Shown here in pieces: positions 1-8,670 of a stretch of 45,472 bases of DNA. Each line of letters starts with the position of its first letter. The stretch's first letter is position 1. A program made the translations under genes and the position numbers. The stretch comes from Hydrogenophaga sp. (GTDB lineage: Bacteria; Pseudomonadota; Gammaproteobacteria; Burkholderiales; Burkholderiaceae_C): the NCBI RefSeq assembly GCF_030373225.1, contig NZ_JAUCZG010000036.1:1-45472 (forward strand). The letters run 5' to 3'. The notes beneath the pieces are model-generated. The model was not told the DNA's origin. It did no database searches and was given only the letters and a program-made list of their open reading frames with translations.

Positions 1-49
1 TGCCCACGTTCACGTGCGGCTTGGTCCGCTCAAATTTCTCTTTTGCCAT
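1..49 (-). CDS. tuf: Elongation factor Tu, N-terminal fragment
   Basis: Only the first 16 codons lie in the window. Read on the minus strand from the ATG at 49-47 they give MAKEKFERTKPHVNVG, the conserved EF-Tu N-terminus that leads into the G1 loop. A GGAG ribosome binding site sits at 57-60, eight bases before the ATG. EF-Tu carries aminoacyl-tRNA to the ribosome as a GTP complex. The gene follows tRNA-Tyr, tRNA-Gly and tRNA-Thr on the same strand, the classic proteobacterial tRNA-tufB arrangement, so it is probably cotranscribed with them. The rest of the gene lies before base 1. Confidence 0.95.
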   Translation of the reverse strand, partial: MAKEKFERTKPHVNVG

Positions 50-114
50 TTTTCAGCTCCAAATCAAAACTGCCGAAACAACCAAAACACTTGCGAATCC
101 ACATCTGCAAAAAC

Positions 115-189
<75 letters not shown>

Positions 190-246
190 CAAGGGCGTCG
201 GCGAGCCGACCACCCAAAGCATTCAATACCGACCATCAACAGGACA

Positions 247-320
247 TGGAGCGGGAGACGGGAATCGAACCCGCGTCATCAGCTTGGAAGGCTGGGGTTC
301 TACCATTGAACTACTCCCGC
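247..320 (-). tRNA. tRNA-Gly (anticodon TCC)
   Basis: The reverse complement begins GCGGGAG and ends CTCCCGC-TCCA. It carries the anticodon loop CTTCCAA (anticodon TCC) and the T arm GGGTTCGATTCCC. The 3' CCA is encoded. It decodes GGA and GGG glycine codons. It is the middle gene of the Tyr-Gly-Thr-tuf transcription unit. Confidence 0.96.
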
Positions 321-409
321 CAATTCACTCCATACGCACGGACCCGCCTTCGGTCGGCAAGGCCCGCTGGACGCACAGTCCCTTCGCTTTCATGTCACTC
401 ATCGATCGC

Positions 410-495
410 TGGTGGAGGAGGCTGGATTCGAACCAGCGTACGCGTAAGCGGGCAGATTTACAGTCTGCTGCCTTTAACCACTCGGCCACCCCTCC
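410..495 (-). tRNA. tRNA-Tyr (anticodon GTA)
   Basis: This is an 86-nt tRNA with the long variable arm expected of bacterial tRNA-Tyr. The 5' end is GGAGGGGTGGCCGAGTGG, the anticodon loop is CTGTAAA (anticodon GTA), and the T arm is GGTTCGAATCC. The 3' CCA is encoded at 410-412. It is the first gene of the tRNA-tuf unit. Confidence 0.96.
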
Positions 496-510
496 ATAGC
501 GCAGCCCGCG

Positions 511-540
511 ATTATGCCATGGTTTTCCGGCGATGTGCCA
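511..540 (-). promoter_or_regulatory. Probable promoter of the tRNA-Tyr/Gly/Thr-tuf unit
   Basis: On the minus strand a CATAAT -10 hexamer (511-516) lies 16 bases before the tRNA-Tyr 5' end. A weak -35 (GGCACA) sits about 17 bases further up. The stretch between the -10 and the tRNA is very GC-rich (CGCGGGC), as in stringently controlled stable-RNA promoters. The assignment rests on position and the -10 match only. Confidence 0.5.
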
Positions 541-561
541 GCTCCCGCGCAGCGCAGCAGG

Positions 562-1230
562 TCACCAGCGGATGGCCCCGGCGCCCTGTCGGGTCAGCCA
601 TTCGTTGGTCTGGCTGAAGTGGCTGCAGCCGATGAACGGCAATGGGCCGCGTCGGGCCGACAGCGGCGACGGATGGTTGGCGAGCAGCAGCAGGTGCCGT
701 CCGGGGTCGACAAGGGCGGCTTTTTTCTGTGCGTGGGCGCCCCACAGCAGGAACACCTTGGGGTGTCCGCTTGCATTGCAGCGCCCGATGATGCGGTCGG
801 TAAGCGCTTCCCAGCCCCGGTTGGCGTGGCTGGCCGGCTGGCCTTCCTCCACCGTCAGGCAGGTGTTGAGCAGCAAAACGCCTTGCTGTGCCCAGCGCAC
901 CAGCGAACCGTTGGCCGGCGCCGCAAGCGCCAGGTCGCGCTGCAGCTCCTGAAAGATGTTGCGCAGGCTCGGCGGTGCCTTGACGCCGGGCGCCACCGAA
1001 AACGCCAGCCCTTCGGCCTGGCCGGGCCCGTGGTACGGGTCCTGCCCCAGCACCACCACGCGCACCTCGCCCGGGGGGGTCAGCTGCAGGGCCCGCAAGG
1101 GCTCCGGGGGATAGATGGTCGCGCCCCGGGCGCGCCGGTCGTCCAGGAATCCCTGGAGGGCCATTCCCTCGGCCGACGCCTGGAAATCGGCCGTCAGGTC
1201 GGCCCAGCCCGAGTCGTCCTGCAGGACCAT
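562..1230 (-). CDS. ung: Uracil-DNA glycosylase
   Basis: Family 1 uracil-DNA glycosylase, 222 aa. It removes uracil from DNA to start base excision repair. The water-activating motif GQDPYH is at residues 62-67 with catalytic Asp64, the same number as in the E. coli enzyme. It is followed by GPGQAEGLAFSV. The minor-groove loop HPSPLS with its catalytic His is near residue 186. Length matches the family. The start lies four bases after the trpC stop, so it is probably the last gene of the trp transcription unit, a fairly common linkage in this group. No terminator is obvious between its stop and the tRNA genes downstream. Confidence 0.95.
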   Translation of the reverse strand: MVLQDDSGWADLTADFQASAEGMALQGFLDDRRARGATIYPPEPLRALQLTPPGEVRVVVLGQDPYHGPGQAEGLAFSVAPGVKAPPSLRNIFQELQRDLALAAPANGSLVRWAQQGVLLLNTCLTVEEGQPASHANRGWEALTDRIIGRCNASGHPKVFLLWGAHAQKKAALVDPGRHLLLLANHPSPLSARRGPLPFIGCSHFSQTNEWLTRQGAGAIRW

Positions 1231-1234
1231 GCGC

Positions 1235-2035
1235 TCAGGCGAACAGCTCGGCCAGCGCCAGGCCCGGCTCGGGCGCCCGCATGAAGGCTTCGCCCACCAG
1301 GAAGGCGTGAACGCCGGCAGACCGCAGGGTGGACACGTCCTGGCGCGCGAGGATGCCGGACTCGGTGATCAGCAAGCGGTCGGCCGGCACGTCGACCATC
1401 AGGTCCAGCGTGGTCTGCAGCGACACCTCGAAGGTGCGCAGGTTGCGGTTGTTGATGCCGACCAGCGGGGTCTTGAGCCTGAGCGCGCGGTGCAGCTCGT
1501 CCCGGTCGTGCACCTCCACCAGCACCGCCATGTTCAGTCCCATCGCCAGGGACTCGAGGTCGGCCATCTGTGCGTCGTCCAGGCAGGCTGCGATCAGCAG
1601 GATCGCGTCGGCCCCCATCGACCTGGCCTCGTAGACCTGGTAGGGGTCGACCATGAAGTCCTTGCGCAGCACGGGCAGGTCGCAACTGGCGCGGGCCTGC
1701 TTCAAATAGTCGGTGCTGCCCTGGAAGAACTGCTGGTCGGTCAACACCGACAGGCAGGCAGCGCTCACCTGTCCGTCGCCTTCGGCGTAGCTCTGCGCAA
1801 TGTCGGCCGGGATGAAGTCTTCGCGCAGCACGCCCTTGCTGGGACTGGCCTTCTTCACTTCGGCGATCACCGCGGCCTGGCCGGCGGCGATCTTGCGGCG
1901 CAGCGCGCCTTCGAAATCGCGCGTGAGCACCCGGCTCTCGGCGTCGAAGCGCACCACGTCGAGCGGCTTTCTGCGCCGGGCTGCGGCGATTTCTTCGTGC
2001 TTGACGGCCACGATCTTCTGAAGAATGTCGCTCAT
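1235..2035 (-). CDS. trpC: Indole-3-glycerol-phosphate synthase
   Basis: This 266-aa single-domain TIM barrel closes CdRP to indole-3-glycerol phosphate in tryptophan synthesis. Visible family motifs are the N-terminal [15 protein letters not shown] segment, [11 protein letters not shown] with a catalytic Lys, [27 protein letters not shown] with the conserved Glu, and [13 protein letters not shown]. It is not fused to trpF, unlike E. coli. The ATG is preceded by a GGAA about eight bases upstream and lies 14 bases after the trpD stop. It lies in the trpEG-ltaE-exporter-DC-ung operon. Confidence 0.95.
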   Translation of the reverse strand: MSDILQKIVAVKHEEIAAARRRKPLDVVRFDAESRVLTRDFEGALRRKIAAGQAAVIAEVKKASPSKGVLREDFIPADIAQSYAEGDGQVSAACLSVLTDQQFFQGSTDYLKQARASCDLPVLRKDFMVDPYQVYEARSMGADAILLIAACLDDAQMADLESLAMGLNMAVLVEVHDRDELHRALRLKTPLVGINNRNLRTFEVSLQTTLDLMVDVPADRLLITESGILARQDVSTLRSAGVHAFLVGEAFMRAPEPGLALAELFA

Positions 2036-2049
2036 GGGAATGTTCCGGG

Positions 2050-3093
2050 TCAGGCCGCAAAGGCCTTGAGTTGTTCGAGTTTGGCCAGTGCTGCGCCCGA
2101 GGCGAGCGTGCGACGGGCCAGTGCAATGCCCGCGCCCATGTCGGCCACCACGTTGGCGGCATACAGCGCCACGCCGGCGTTGAGCGCCACGATGTCGCTG
2201 GCGGCCTTGAAGGTCGGGTCGTCCCGGCCTTCGAGCACGCCCATGAGCATCTGGCGCGAGGCCTCGGGGGTGTCCACCCGCAGCGCACGGCTGCTGGCCA
2301 TGGTCATGCCGAAATCCTCGGGATGAATTTCGTATTCGGTGATCTCGCCGTCCTTGAGTTCGCCCACCAGCGTGGCCGCGCCCAGCGAGACCTCGTCCAT
2401 GCCGTCGCGGCCGTACACCACCACCGCGTGCTCGGCGCCCAGGCGCTGCAGCGCTCGCACCTGGATGCCCACCAGGTCGGGGTGGAACACGCCCATCAGG
2501 ATGTTGGGCGCCGAGGCCGGGTTGGTGAGCGGGCCCAGGATGTTGAAGATGGTCTTGATGCCGAGTTCACGCCGCACCGGAGCCACGTTCTTCATCGCGG
2601 GGTGGTGGTTGGGCGCGAACATGAAACCCACACCGACCTGCTCGATGCAGCGCGCGATGGCCTCGGGCGGCAGGTTGATGTTCACGCCCAGGCTCTCCAG
2701 CACGTCGGCGCTGCCGCTCTTGCTCGAGACGCTGCGCCCGCCGTGTTTGCTCACGCGCGCGCCGGCCGCAGCCGCCACGAACATCGAACAGGTGGAAATG
2801 TTGAAGGTGTGCGAGCCGTCGCCGCCGGTGCCGACGATGTCGACCAGGTGCGTCTTGTCGGCCACATGCACCTTGGTGGAGAACTCGCGCATCACCTGTG
2901 CGGCAGCGGTGATCTCGCCGATGGTTTCCTTCTTGACGCGCAGGCCGGTGATGAAGGCCGCCATCATGACGGGCGACATCTCGCCGCTCATGATCAGTCG
3001 CATGAGGTGCAGCATCTCGTCGTGGAAGATCTCCCGGTGTTCGATGGTGCGCTGCAGGGCCTCCTGCGGTGTGATCTTGTGGCTGCTCGGCAT
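2050..3093 (-). CDS. trpD: Anthranilate phosphoribosyltransferase
   Basis: This 347-aa enzyme transfers phosphoribosyl from PRPP to anthranilate. The PRPP-binding signature [17 protein letters not shown] and the following [15 protein letters not shown] are intact, as is the [18 protein letters not shown] anthranilate-site region. An upstream in-frame TTG at 3120 would add nine residues. I prefer the ATG at 3093 because GGAG lies six bases upstream of it and the protein then begins [13 protein letters not shown], a normal TrpD start. It sits 23 bases downstream of the exporter gene. Confidence 0.94.
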   Translation of the reverse strand: MPSSHKITPQEALQRTIEHREIFHDEMLHLMRLIMSGEMSPVMMAAFITGLRVKKETIGEITAAAQVMREFSTKVHVADKTHLVDIVGTGGDGSHTFNISTCSMFVAAAAGARVSKHGGRSVSSKSGSADVLESLGVNINLPPEAIARCIEQVGVGFMFAPNHHPAMKNVAPVRRELGIKTIFNILGPLTNPASAPNILMGVFHPDLVGIQVRALQRLGAEHAVVVYGRDGMDEVSLGAATLVGELKDGEITEYEIHPEDFGMTMASSRALRVDTPEASRQMLMGVLEGRDDPTFKAASDIVALNAGVALYAANVVADMGAGIALARRTLASGAALAKLEQLKAFAA

Positions 3094-3116
3094 GCGGGTC
3101 TCCAGGGCTTGTCGGT

Positions 3117-3755
3117 TCAAGGAAGAGGATTGTCGGTCAAGGCCAGGCGCAGCCCGAAGCCCACGAAGAGCACGCCGGCAGCGCGGTCCAGCCAGCGCAG
3201 GGCGCGCTGCACGGTCTGCACCCGGCGCGCGGCCCAGGCGGCGAGCCAGGCATAGCCGAAGTTGATCGGCAGCGAACTGAGGTTGAAGATCAGGCCCAGC
3301 AGCAAAAACGCGAGCACCTTGTCCGGCACCTCGGGCGCGATGAACTGCGGCACAAAGGCGAGAAAGAACAGCGCGACCTTGGGGTTGAGCACGTTGGTGA
3401 GAAAGCCGCGGCGGTACACGCGCCAGAGGTCAACGTCGGTGGTGCCCGCCTCCAGATCGAGAGGCGCGGCCCTGGACAGCAGCAGGCGCACGCCCATCCA
3501 CAGCAAGTAGGCAGCGCCGAGCCACTTGAGCACGGTGAACGCGGTGGCGGACGTGGCCAGCAGCGCGCCCACGCCGATGGCGGCAGCGAACACGTGCACG
3601 AAACAGCCGCTGACGATGCCGAGTGCGGCCACCATGCCGGCGCGCACACCACTCCTGAGCGCGCTGGTGACGATGCACAGCACGTCCGGGCCGGGCGTGA
3701 GGTTGAGCAGCCAGCCCGCCGCGATGAAGAGCAGCAGTTGCGGCAGGTCGGGCAT
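3117..3755 (-). CDS. LysE/RhtB-family amino-acid exporter
   Basis: This 212-aa inner-membrane protein has about six hydrophobic segments. The family signature [12 protein letters not shown] is near the N-terminus, and [22 protein letters not shown] lies in the middle. The NP-K motif and PGPD are typical of the RhtB/LeuE branch, which exports threonine, homoserine or neutral amino acids. The substrate cannot be read from the sequence. It is embedded in the trp operon, 17 bases after a threonine aldolase gene, so threonine or a related amino acid is a reasonable guess. The ATG at 3755 is chosen because the PGPD helix then starts about residue 15, as in relatives. Confidence 0.85.
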   Translation of the reverse strand: MPDLPQLLLFIAAGWLLNLTPGPDVLCIVTSALRSGVRAGMVAALGIVSGCFVHVFAAAIGVGALLATSATAFTVLKWLGAAYLLWMGVRLLLSRAAPLDLEAGTTDVDLWRVYRRGFLTNVLNPKVALFFLAFVPQFIAPEVPDKVLAFLLLGLIFNLSSLPINFGYAWLAAWAARRVQTVQRALRWLDRAAGVLFVGFGLRLALTDNPLP

Positions 3756-3772
3756 GGCCTGGCGCCCTGCGT

Positions 3773-4840
3773 TCAGTAAACGGCCGAGCCGGCGGGCCGG
3801 TGGCTGGCGGACGAGGCGCCCTGCGCAAAAAACGCGCGGGTGCTGGCGATCGCCCGGTCGATGCCGGCCGCGTCGACGTCGAGGTGGGTCACGAAGCGCA
3901 GGCCGATCAGGCCGGTGGCAAGCACCCCGTCGCGCGCCAGGTGGGTCAGCAGATCGGGGCCGCGGCCGTTCGCCACATCGACGAAAACGATGTTGGTCTG
4001 CGCGGAACGCACGCTCAATCCATCGATGCCGGCCAGCCCCTGCGCCAGGCGCTGCGCGAGCGCGTGGTCGTCGGCGAGGCGGTGGACGTGGTGATCCAGC
4101 GCATGGTGTGCAGCGGCCGCCAGCAGGCCCGACTGGCGCAATCCACCGCCGAGCATCTTGCGCCAGCGCAGTGCGCGGCGGATCAGGTCCTTCGAGCCAC
4201 ACAAGGCAGAACCCACGGGCGCACCCAGGCCCTTGCTGAAACAGACCGACACGCTGTCGAAGCGGTCCACGATGTCACGAACCGCCGTGAAGGGATCGCC
4301 ACCAGCCGCCACGGCCGCGTTGAACACACGCGCGCCGTCCAGGTGCACCGCCAGCCCGTGCTCACGCGCCAGAGCGGTCGCCTGGTCCAGGTAGTCGGCC
4401 GGCATGAGGTGGCCGTTCCAGGTGTTCTCCAGGCACAGCAGCCGCGTGCGCGCGAAGTGCGGGTCGTCGGGCTTGATCGCGGCGGTGATGTCGGCCAGCT
4501 GCATCTGCCCGGTGGCGTTTTGCGCCAGCGGCTGCGGCTGGATGCTGCCCAGCACCGCCGCGCCGCCGCCTTCGTAGCGGTAGGTGTGCGCGTTCTGCCC
4601 CACGATGTACTCGTCGCCGCGCTGGCAGTGCGCCAGCATCGCGCACAGGTTGCTCTGCGTGCCGCTGGCCATGAACAGCGCGGCCTCCTTGCCGGTGATG
4701 CCGGCGATCTTGTCCTGCAGTGCGTTGACGGAAGGGTCGTCGCCGAAAACGTCGTCGCCCAGGGGCGCGACCATCATCGCTTCGCGCATGGCCGCCGTCG
4801 GTCGGGTGACGGTGTCGCTTCTGAGATCAACGGTTTTCAT
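3773..4840 (-). CDS. ltaE: Low-specificity L-threonine aldolase
   Basis: A 355-aa PLP enzyme of fold type I that cleaves L-threonine or allo-threonine to glycine and acetaldehyde. It opens with the family start [12 protein letters not shown]. It carries HLDGAR (Asp168, PLP pyridine contact) and the Schiff-base lysine in [13 protein letters not shown] (Lys203). Length is normal. Its ATG overlaps the trpG stop (ATGA), so it is translationally coupled to trpG. This puts a threonine-cleaving enzyme in the middle of the trp operon. It could supply glycine and serine-linked one-carbon flow for tryptophan synthesis, but that is inference. Confidence 0.92.
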   Translation of the reverse strand: MKTVDLRSDTVTRPTAAMREAMMVAPLGDDVFGDDPSVNALQDKIAGITGKEAALFMASGTQSNLCAMLAHCQRGDEYIVGQNAHTYRYEGGGAAVLGSIQPQPLAQNATGQMQLADITAAIKPDDPHFARTRLLCLENTWNGHLMPADYLDQATALAREHGLAVHLDGARVFNAAVAAGGDPFTAVRDIVDRFDSVSVCFSKGLGAPVGSALCGSKDLIRRALRWRKMLGGGLRQSGLLAAAAHHALDHHVHRLADDHALAQRLAQGLAGIDGLSVRSAQTNIVFVDVANGRGPDLLTHLARDGVLATGLIGLRFVTHLDVDAAGIDRAIASTRAFFAQGASSASHRPAGSAVY

Positions 4841-5514
4841 GCTTGTTCGAGGAAGTTCTTGAGCATCGCGTGCCCGTGTTCGGTGAGGATGCTTTCCGGG
4901 TGGAATTGCACGCCTTCGATGGCAAGCGTCTTGTGCTTCACACCCATGATTTCTCCGTCGTCTGTCCAGGCGGTCACTTCCAGCTCGCTCGGACAGTCGC
5001 TGCGGCGGATGGCCAGCGAGTGGTAACGGTTCACCGTGAACCGCTCGGGCAGGTTTGCGAACACGCCTTTCTGCGTGGTCGTGATCACCGACGTCTTGCC
5101 ATGCATCAGCTCCTGAGCGCGGATGACCTTCCCGCCGAACGCCGCGCCGATGCTCTGATGGCCCAGGCACACGCCGAGGATGGGCAGCTGGCCGGCAAAG
5201 TGCTGGATGGCCGCCACCGAGATGCCGGCCTCGGCCGGCGAGCACGGTCCGGGCGAAATCACCAGGCGGTCCATGAGGCCGTCATCCAGACGGGCCTGCA
5301 GTTCGTCGACCGTGACCTCGTCGTTGCGCACCACGGTGACCTCAGCCCCCAGCTCCCCCAGGTACTGCACGATGTTGAAGGTGAACGAGTCGTAGTTGTC
5401 CACCATCAGGACACGAAGGCCCCCACGCTCCCCCGCGGCGCGTGGGTCGCGGCCCCCCAGGGGGGCTTTCGCGCCTTGGGACGGCCCGGCGGCGCTCTGG
5501 ATCGGCTTGTTCAT
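4837..5514 (-). CDS. trpG: Anthranilate synthase component II (glutamine amidotransferase)
   Basis: This 225-aa class I glutamine amidotransferase supplies ammonia to TrpE. The conserved core starts at [13 protein letters not shown] (about residue 35). It contains the ISPGPCSP loop, the nucleophile Cys116 in GVCLGHQ, and the His205/Glu207 pair in FHPES. Family members normally begin directly at the LLMIDNYDSF strand. Here about 33 extra residues, rich in Gly, Pro, Arg and Ala, precede it. These are encoded by a GC-rich repeat (5418-5490) that is read in frame. The ATG overlaps the trpE stop (ATGA), which supports this start and translational coupling. No other good start precedes the core. 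Confidence 0.95.
   Translation of the reverse strand: MNKPIQSAAGPSQGAKAPLGGRDPRAAGERGGLRVLMVDNYDSFTFNIVQYLGELGAEVTVVRNDEVTVDELQARLDDGLMDRLVISPGPCSPAEAGISVAAIQHFAGQLPILGVCLGHQSIGAAFGGKVIRAQELMHGKTSVITTTQKGVFANLPERFTVNRYHSLAIRRSDCPSELEVTAWTDDGEIMGVKHKTLAIEGVQFHPESILTEHGHAMLKNFLEQA
5418..5490 (-). repeat. GC-rich palindromic repeat, family A, inside the trpG coding region
   Basis: It contains the perfect inverted repeat GCCCCCC-A-GGGGGGC (5452-5466), flanked by CCCCCACGCTC and CGCCTTGGGACGGC. The same three blocks, in the same order, occur on the complementary strand in the intergenic copy at 29361-29427. Here it is translated as part of the trpG N-terminal extension. This resembles the short GC-rich repeats scattered through Comamonadaceae genomes, although copy number cannot be judged from one window. 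Confidence 0.75.
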
Positions 5515-7010
5515 TCCAGACCCTCCTCGACAAGCTCAGCGGCCCGCAGCAGCGCACGCGCCTTGTGCTCGGTTTCCCTCCACTCCATCTCGGGCACGGA
5601 GTCGGCCACCACGCCGGCAGCGGCCTGCACGTAGAGCGTCTGGTCCTTGATGATGCCGGTGCGGATGGCGATGGCCACGTCCATGTCGCCGGCGTAGCTG
5701 AGGTAGCCGCAGGCACCGCCATAAATGCCCCGCTTGGTGGGCTCGAGCTGGTCGATCAGTTCCATGGCGTGCACCTTGGGCGCGCCGGTGAGCGTGCCGG
5801 CCGGAAAGGTGGCCTTGAGCACGTCCATGCTGGTCATGCCGTCCACCAGCATGCCTTCGACGTTGCTCACGATGTGCATCACGTGGCTGTAACGCTCCAC
5901 CGCGAAAGCCTCGGTCACCTTGACGGTGCCGATCTTCGCAATGCGGCCGATGTCGTTGCGCGCCAGGTCGATCAGCATCACGTGCTCGGCGCGCTCCTTC
6001 GGATCGTTGATCAGCTCGCTTTCAGTGGCCTTGTCCAGCTCGGGTGTGGCCCCGCGCGGACGGGTGCCGGCCAGCGGGCGGATCGTCACCTTGGTGCCCT
6101 CGGCCGTGTTTTCCTGGCGCACCAGGATTTCAGGGGACGCCCCCACCACGTGGAAATCCCCGAAGTGGTAGTAATACATGTAGGGCGAGGGATTGAGCGA
6201 GCGCAAGGCGCGGTACAGGCTCAGCGGGGATTCGGTGTAGCGCTTCTTGATGCGTTGGCCCACCTGCACCTGCATGAAATCGCCGGCGGCGATCAGCTCC
6301 TTGGCCCGCTCCACCGCGGCCAGGTAGTCGGCCTTGGCGAAGTCGCGCTCGGCCGGGTAGGCCTGACTGGGCTTGACCACCGGCGCGCTCACCGAGTACT
6401 TGAGCGCCTCGCGCAGCTCGCGCAGGCGTTTCTTGCTGTTGGCGTAGGCCTCGGGCTGCGCCGGGTCGGCGTAGACGATGAGGTAGAGCTTGCCCGAGAG
6501 GTTGTCGATCACCGCGAGTTCTTCGCACTGCAGCAGGAGAATGTCGGGGCAGCCCAGGGTGTCCGGTGGACAGGTCCGCTCCAGCTTCTTCTCGATGTGG
6601 CGCACCGCGTCATAGCCGAAGTAGCCGGCCAGGCCGCCGCAAAAACGCGGCAGACCGGGGCGCAATGCCACCTTGAAACGCTGCTGGTAGGCGGCGATGA
6701 AATCCAGCGGATTGCCGTGGTCGGTCTCCACCACCACGCCGTCGCGCACCACCTCGGTGATCGCTTCGGCGCCGAAGCCGCTGGCGCGCAGCAGCGTGCG
6801 GGCGGGCAGGCCGATGAAGCTGTAGCGCCCGAACCGTTCACCACCCACCACCGATTCGAGCAAAAAGCTGTGCTTGCCGTCACCGCGCCCGTGTGCGAGC
6901 TTGAGGTAGAGCGAGAGCGGTGTCTCGAGGTCCGCGAAGGCCTCGGCCATGAGCGGGATGCGGTTGTAGCCCTGCTGGGCCAGGCTCTTGAATTCCAGTT
7001 CGGTGATCAT
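5511..7010 (-). CDS. trpE: Anthranilate synthase component I
   Basis: This 499-aa chorismate-utilising enzyme forms anthranilate with TrpG. The tryptophan feedback motif LLES-x10-S is intact (residues 50-53 and Ser64), so allosteric inhibition by Trp is expected. The C-terminal catalytic half shows [45 protein letters not shown], and [17 protein letters not shown]. The start is preceded by GGAAAG. It is the first structural gene of the operon, about 160 bases downstream of the trpL leader peptide, and overlaps trpG by four bases. Confidence 0.96.
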   Translation of the reverse strand: MITELEFKSLAQQGYNRIPLMAEAFADLETPLSLYLKLAHGRGDGKHSFLLESVVGGERFGRYSFIGLPARTLLRASGFGAEAITEVVRDGVVVETDHGNPLDFIAAYQQRFKVALRPGLPRFCGGLAGYFGYDAVRHIEKKLERTCPPDTLGCPDILLLQCEELAVIDNLSGKLYLIVYADPAQPEAYANSKKRLRELREALKYSVSAPVVKPSQAYPAERDFAKADYLAAVERAKELIAAGDFMQVQVGQRIKKRYTESPLSLYRALRSLNPSPYMYYYHFGDFHVVGASPEILVRQENTAEGTKVTIRPLAGTRPRGATPELDKATESELINDPKERAEHVMLIDLARNDIGRIAKIGTVKVTEAFAVERYSHVMHIVSNVEGMLVDGMTSMDVLKATFPAGTLTGAPKVHAMELIDQLEPTKRGIYGGACGYLSYAGDMDVAIAIRTGIIKDQTLYVQAAAGVVADSVPEMEWRETEHKARALLRAAELVEEGLE

Positions 7011-7114
7011 GTTCGTTCTTTCCGTCGGTCCGGCCCGGCGTCATCGACACATCGGGCAGGGCGCTGGGGATCATGCCATCCGGTCAGGCGCGCTGCCGGT
7101 CCAGGGGTGGGGTG

Positions 7115-7200
7115 AAACAGCGGCGGGGCAGGCCCGTGGAACGCTGTGCCAGCCCCGGGGGGAGTGCACGTTTACGCTGGCTTGCGCCAGGGCCAGGCTC
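7115..7200 (-). promoter_or_regulatory. Candidate trp attenuator: alternative leader-RNA hairpins
   Basis: Read on the minus strand, the end of the leader peptide can form CTGGC-GCAA-GCCAG (7177-7190), which contains the second Trp codon. Its 3' arm can instead pair GCCAGC (7176-7181) with GCTGGC (7148-7153). That GCTGGC also belongs to GGGGCTGGC (7148-7156), which pairs at eight of nine positions with GCCTGCCCC (7125-7133). ACAGCG (7142-7147) further pairs perfectly with CGCTGT (7117-7122), just before TTT. Competing arms downstream of a Trp-rich peptide are the hallmark of transcription attenuation. The final U tract is short, so the terminator role is not certain. Confidence 0.55.
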
Positions 7201-7255
7201 CCCGGCCGTTGCGGCTCGGCAGAACACCTGATGGGGTCGTGCATGGGTGGAACAT
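7172..7255 (-). CDS. trpL: trp operon leader peptide
   Basis: A 27-codon frame on the minus strand from ATG (7255-7253) to TAA (7174-7172), ending in ...GAWPWRKPA. The two Trp codons, at 7193-7195 and 7187-7189, are separated by one Pro codon and lie seven and five codons before the stop. It sits about 160 bases upstream of trpE, overlaps the base of competing hairpins, and follows an extended -10 promoter motif by only nine bases. This matches a ribosome-stalling leader peptide for tryptophan attenuation. No Shine-Dalgarno is visible, so translation may be leaderless, as I recall for Sinorhizobium trpL. Chance occurrence of a short frame with TGG-CCC-TGG is possible. Confidence 0.6.
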   Translation of the reverse strand: MFHPCTTPSGVLPSRNGRGAWPWRKPA

Positions 7256-7264
7256 GGTGCCGGG

Positions 7265-7273
7265 AGTGTAGCA
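7265..7273 (-). promoter_or_regulatory. Probable trpLE promoter (extended -10)
   Basis: The minus strand reads TGC-TACACT, an extended -10 element. The last base of the hexamer is at 7265 and the trpL ATG begins at 7255. A start point six to eight bases downstream would fall at 7257-7259, giving a leader of only a few bases. The -35 is poor (ACGGCA at 17-bp spacing), as is tolerated with a TGn extension. Confidence 0.4.
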
Positions 7274-7406
7274 AAGGGCCTGTGGCGTGCCGTGGTTCAC
7301 GCCAGGATGCTTTGGTTTTACGGCTAAACCCTGTGAGCCCCGTCGCGGCGGGCAAGGACAATCAGAAAATAGAACGGCTGTTCTTTTTCAACCGACCCGG
7401 ATCCCC

Positions 7407-8015
7407 ATGAAACGCATCACTTCACCCTCTGCCCTCCTGGGGGCCGCCGCGCTCTGCACCGCCCTGCTCCAGCCCGCCCTGCTTCAAGCCGCCACCATCG
7501 ACGTGGGCGGTGTGATGCTCGAAGACCGCGTGACCGTGGCCAACCAGCCGCTCGTGCTCAATGGTGCGGGCATTCGCTACAAGGCGGTGTTCAAGGTCTA
7601 CACCGCCGGTCTCTACCTCGGCCAGAAGGCCGACACACCGGCCGCCGTGCTGGCCGCCACCGGCCCCCGTCGCATGAGCATCACCATGCTGCGCGACATC
7701 GATTCGGCCGAACTCGGCAAGCTGTTTTCGCGCGGCATGGAAGACAACATGGAGCGCGCCGCTTTCTCCAAACTCATCCCGGGCGTGCTGCGCATGAGCC
7801 AGGTGTTCAGTGACCACAAGAAACTGGTGGCGGGCGATACCTTCCTGCTTGACTGGGTACCTGGCACCGGCACGGTGCTGACCATCAAGGGCAAGGTCGA
7901 AGGCGAGCCGTTCAAGGAGCCCGAATTCTTCAACGCCCTGATGCGGATCTGGCTGGGACCCAAACCGGCCGACTGGCAACTGAAGGACGCGCTGCTGGGT
8001 GTCAAGAAAGGCTGA
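7407..8015 (+). CDS. Exported chalcone-isomerase-like protein
   Basis: This 202-aa protein has a signal peptide (MKR, then a hydrophobic run to about residue 27, cleavage near LLQAA). It is followed by a domain starting VGGVMLEDRVTVANQPLVLNGAGIRYK. The pattern R-K-vFKVYTAGLYL, RRMSITMLRDIDS and a later F..P.F..ALMRIWLG is that of the bacterial chalcone-isomerase-like family (Pfam Chalcone_3). These proteins have the fold but usually not the catalytic residues, and their role is unknown. The gene lies on the plus strand between trpE and gph, which are adjacent in many relatives, and its 3' end overlaps that of gph by 14 bases. Confidence 0.82.
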   Translation: MKRITSPSALLGAAALCTALLQPALLQAATIDVGGVMLEDRVTVANQPLVLNGAGIRYKAVFKVYTAGLYLGQKADTPAAVLAATGPRRMSITMLRDIDSAELGKLFSRGMEDNMERAAFSKLIPGVLRMSQVFSDHKKLVAGDTFLLDWVPGTGTVLTIKGKVEGEPFKEPEFFNALMRIWLGPKPADWQLKDALLGVKKG

Positions 8016-8670
8016 CCAGCTCGGCCAGCGAGTCGATCAGCCGGTCGTGTGGTGCCTGCGCCACCGGCGCTCCGTGGTTGTAGCCGTAGGTCACCAGCAC
8101 CACCGGACAGCCGGCCGCCCGCGCGGCGATGCCGTCGTTCTGTGAATCGCCCACCATCAAGGTGTGGACCGGCGCCGTGCCCAGCGCCTCGCAGGTCTTG
8201 AGCAAGGGCAGCGGGTCGGGTTTCGTTCGCTCGAAGCTGTCACCCCCGAACACATGGACAAAGAAGCCCAGCAGGCCCTTGGCCTTGAGCAGCGGCTCGG
8301 CAAAGGCCAGGGGCTTGTTGGTCAGGCAGGCCAGCGGCAGACCGTGCTCTCGCAACGCCGTGAGGCCTTCGACCACGCCGGGATAGACGGCGCTGTGGGC
8401 GCCGTTGATGGCGAGGTAGTGCGCCTGATACAGCGTCCAGGCGTCGGCTTGCAAGGCGGCGGCTTCATCGGCCCGCAGCCCGCCGTGCAGCAGCGCCGAA
8501 CGGATCAGGTGGGCCGAGCCCTTGCCCACCATGCGCTCGATGTCGCCACGGCTCACGCCCGGCCGACCGAGCGCCGTCAATGTTTCGTTCAGCGCGACAT
8601 CGAAGTCGCCCAGGGTGTCGACCATCGTGCCATCGAGGTCAACGATGACCGCCTGAATCTCTCCGATCAC
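8002..8670 (-). CDS. gph: Phosphoglycolate phosphatase
   Basis: This 222-aa HAD-superfamily phosphatase hydrolyses 2-phosphoglycolate formed during DNA repair and oxygenase side reactions. Motif I is DLDGTMVDT (nucleophile Asp near residue 11). The CLTNKP segment gives motif II, K in FERTKPDP is motif III, and [16 protein letters not shown] is motif IV. The YGYNHG tail is typical of Gph. The ATG overlaps the rpe stop by four bases (ATGA), so the two are cotranscribed. Its 3' end overlaps the convergent chalcone-isomerase-like gene. Confidence 0.93.
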   Translation of the reverse strand: MIGEIQAVIVDLDGTMVDTLGDFDVALNETLTALGRPGVSRGDIERMVGKGSAHLIRSALLHGGLRADEAAALQADAWTLYQAHYLAINGAHSAVYPGVVEGLTALREHGLPLACLTNKPLAFAEPLLKAKGLLGFFVHVFGGDSFERTKPDPLPLLKTCEALGTAPVHTLMVGDSQNDGIAARAAGCPVVLVTYGYNHGAPVAQAPHDRLIDSLAELVSLS

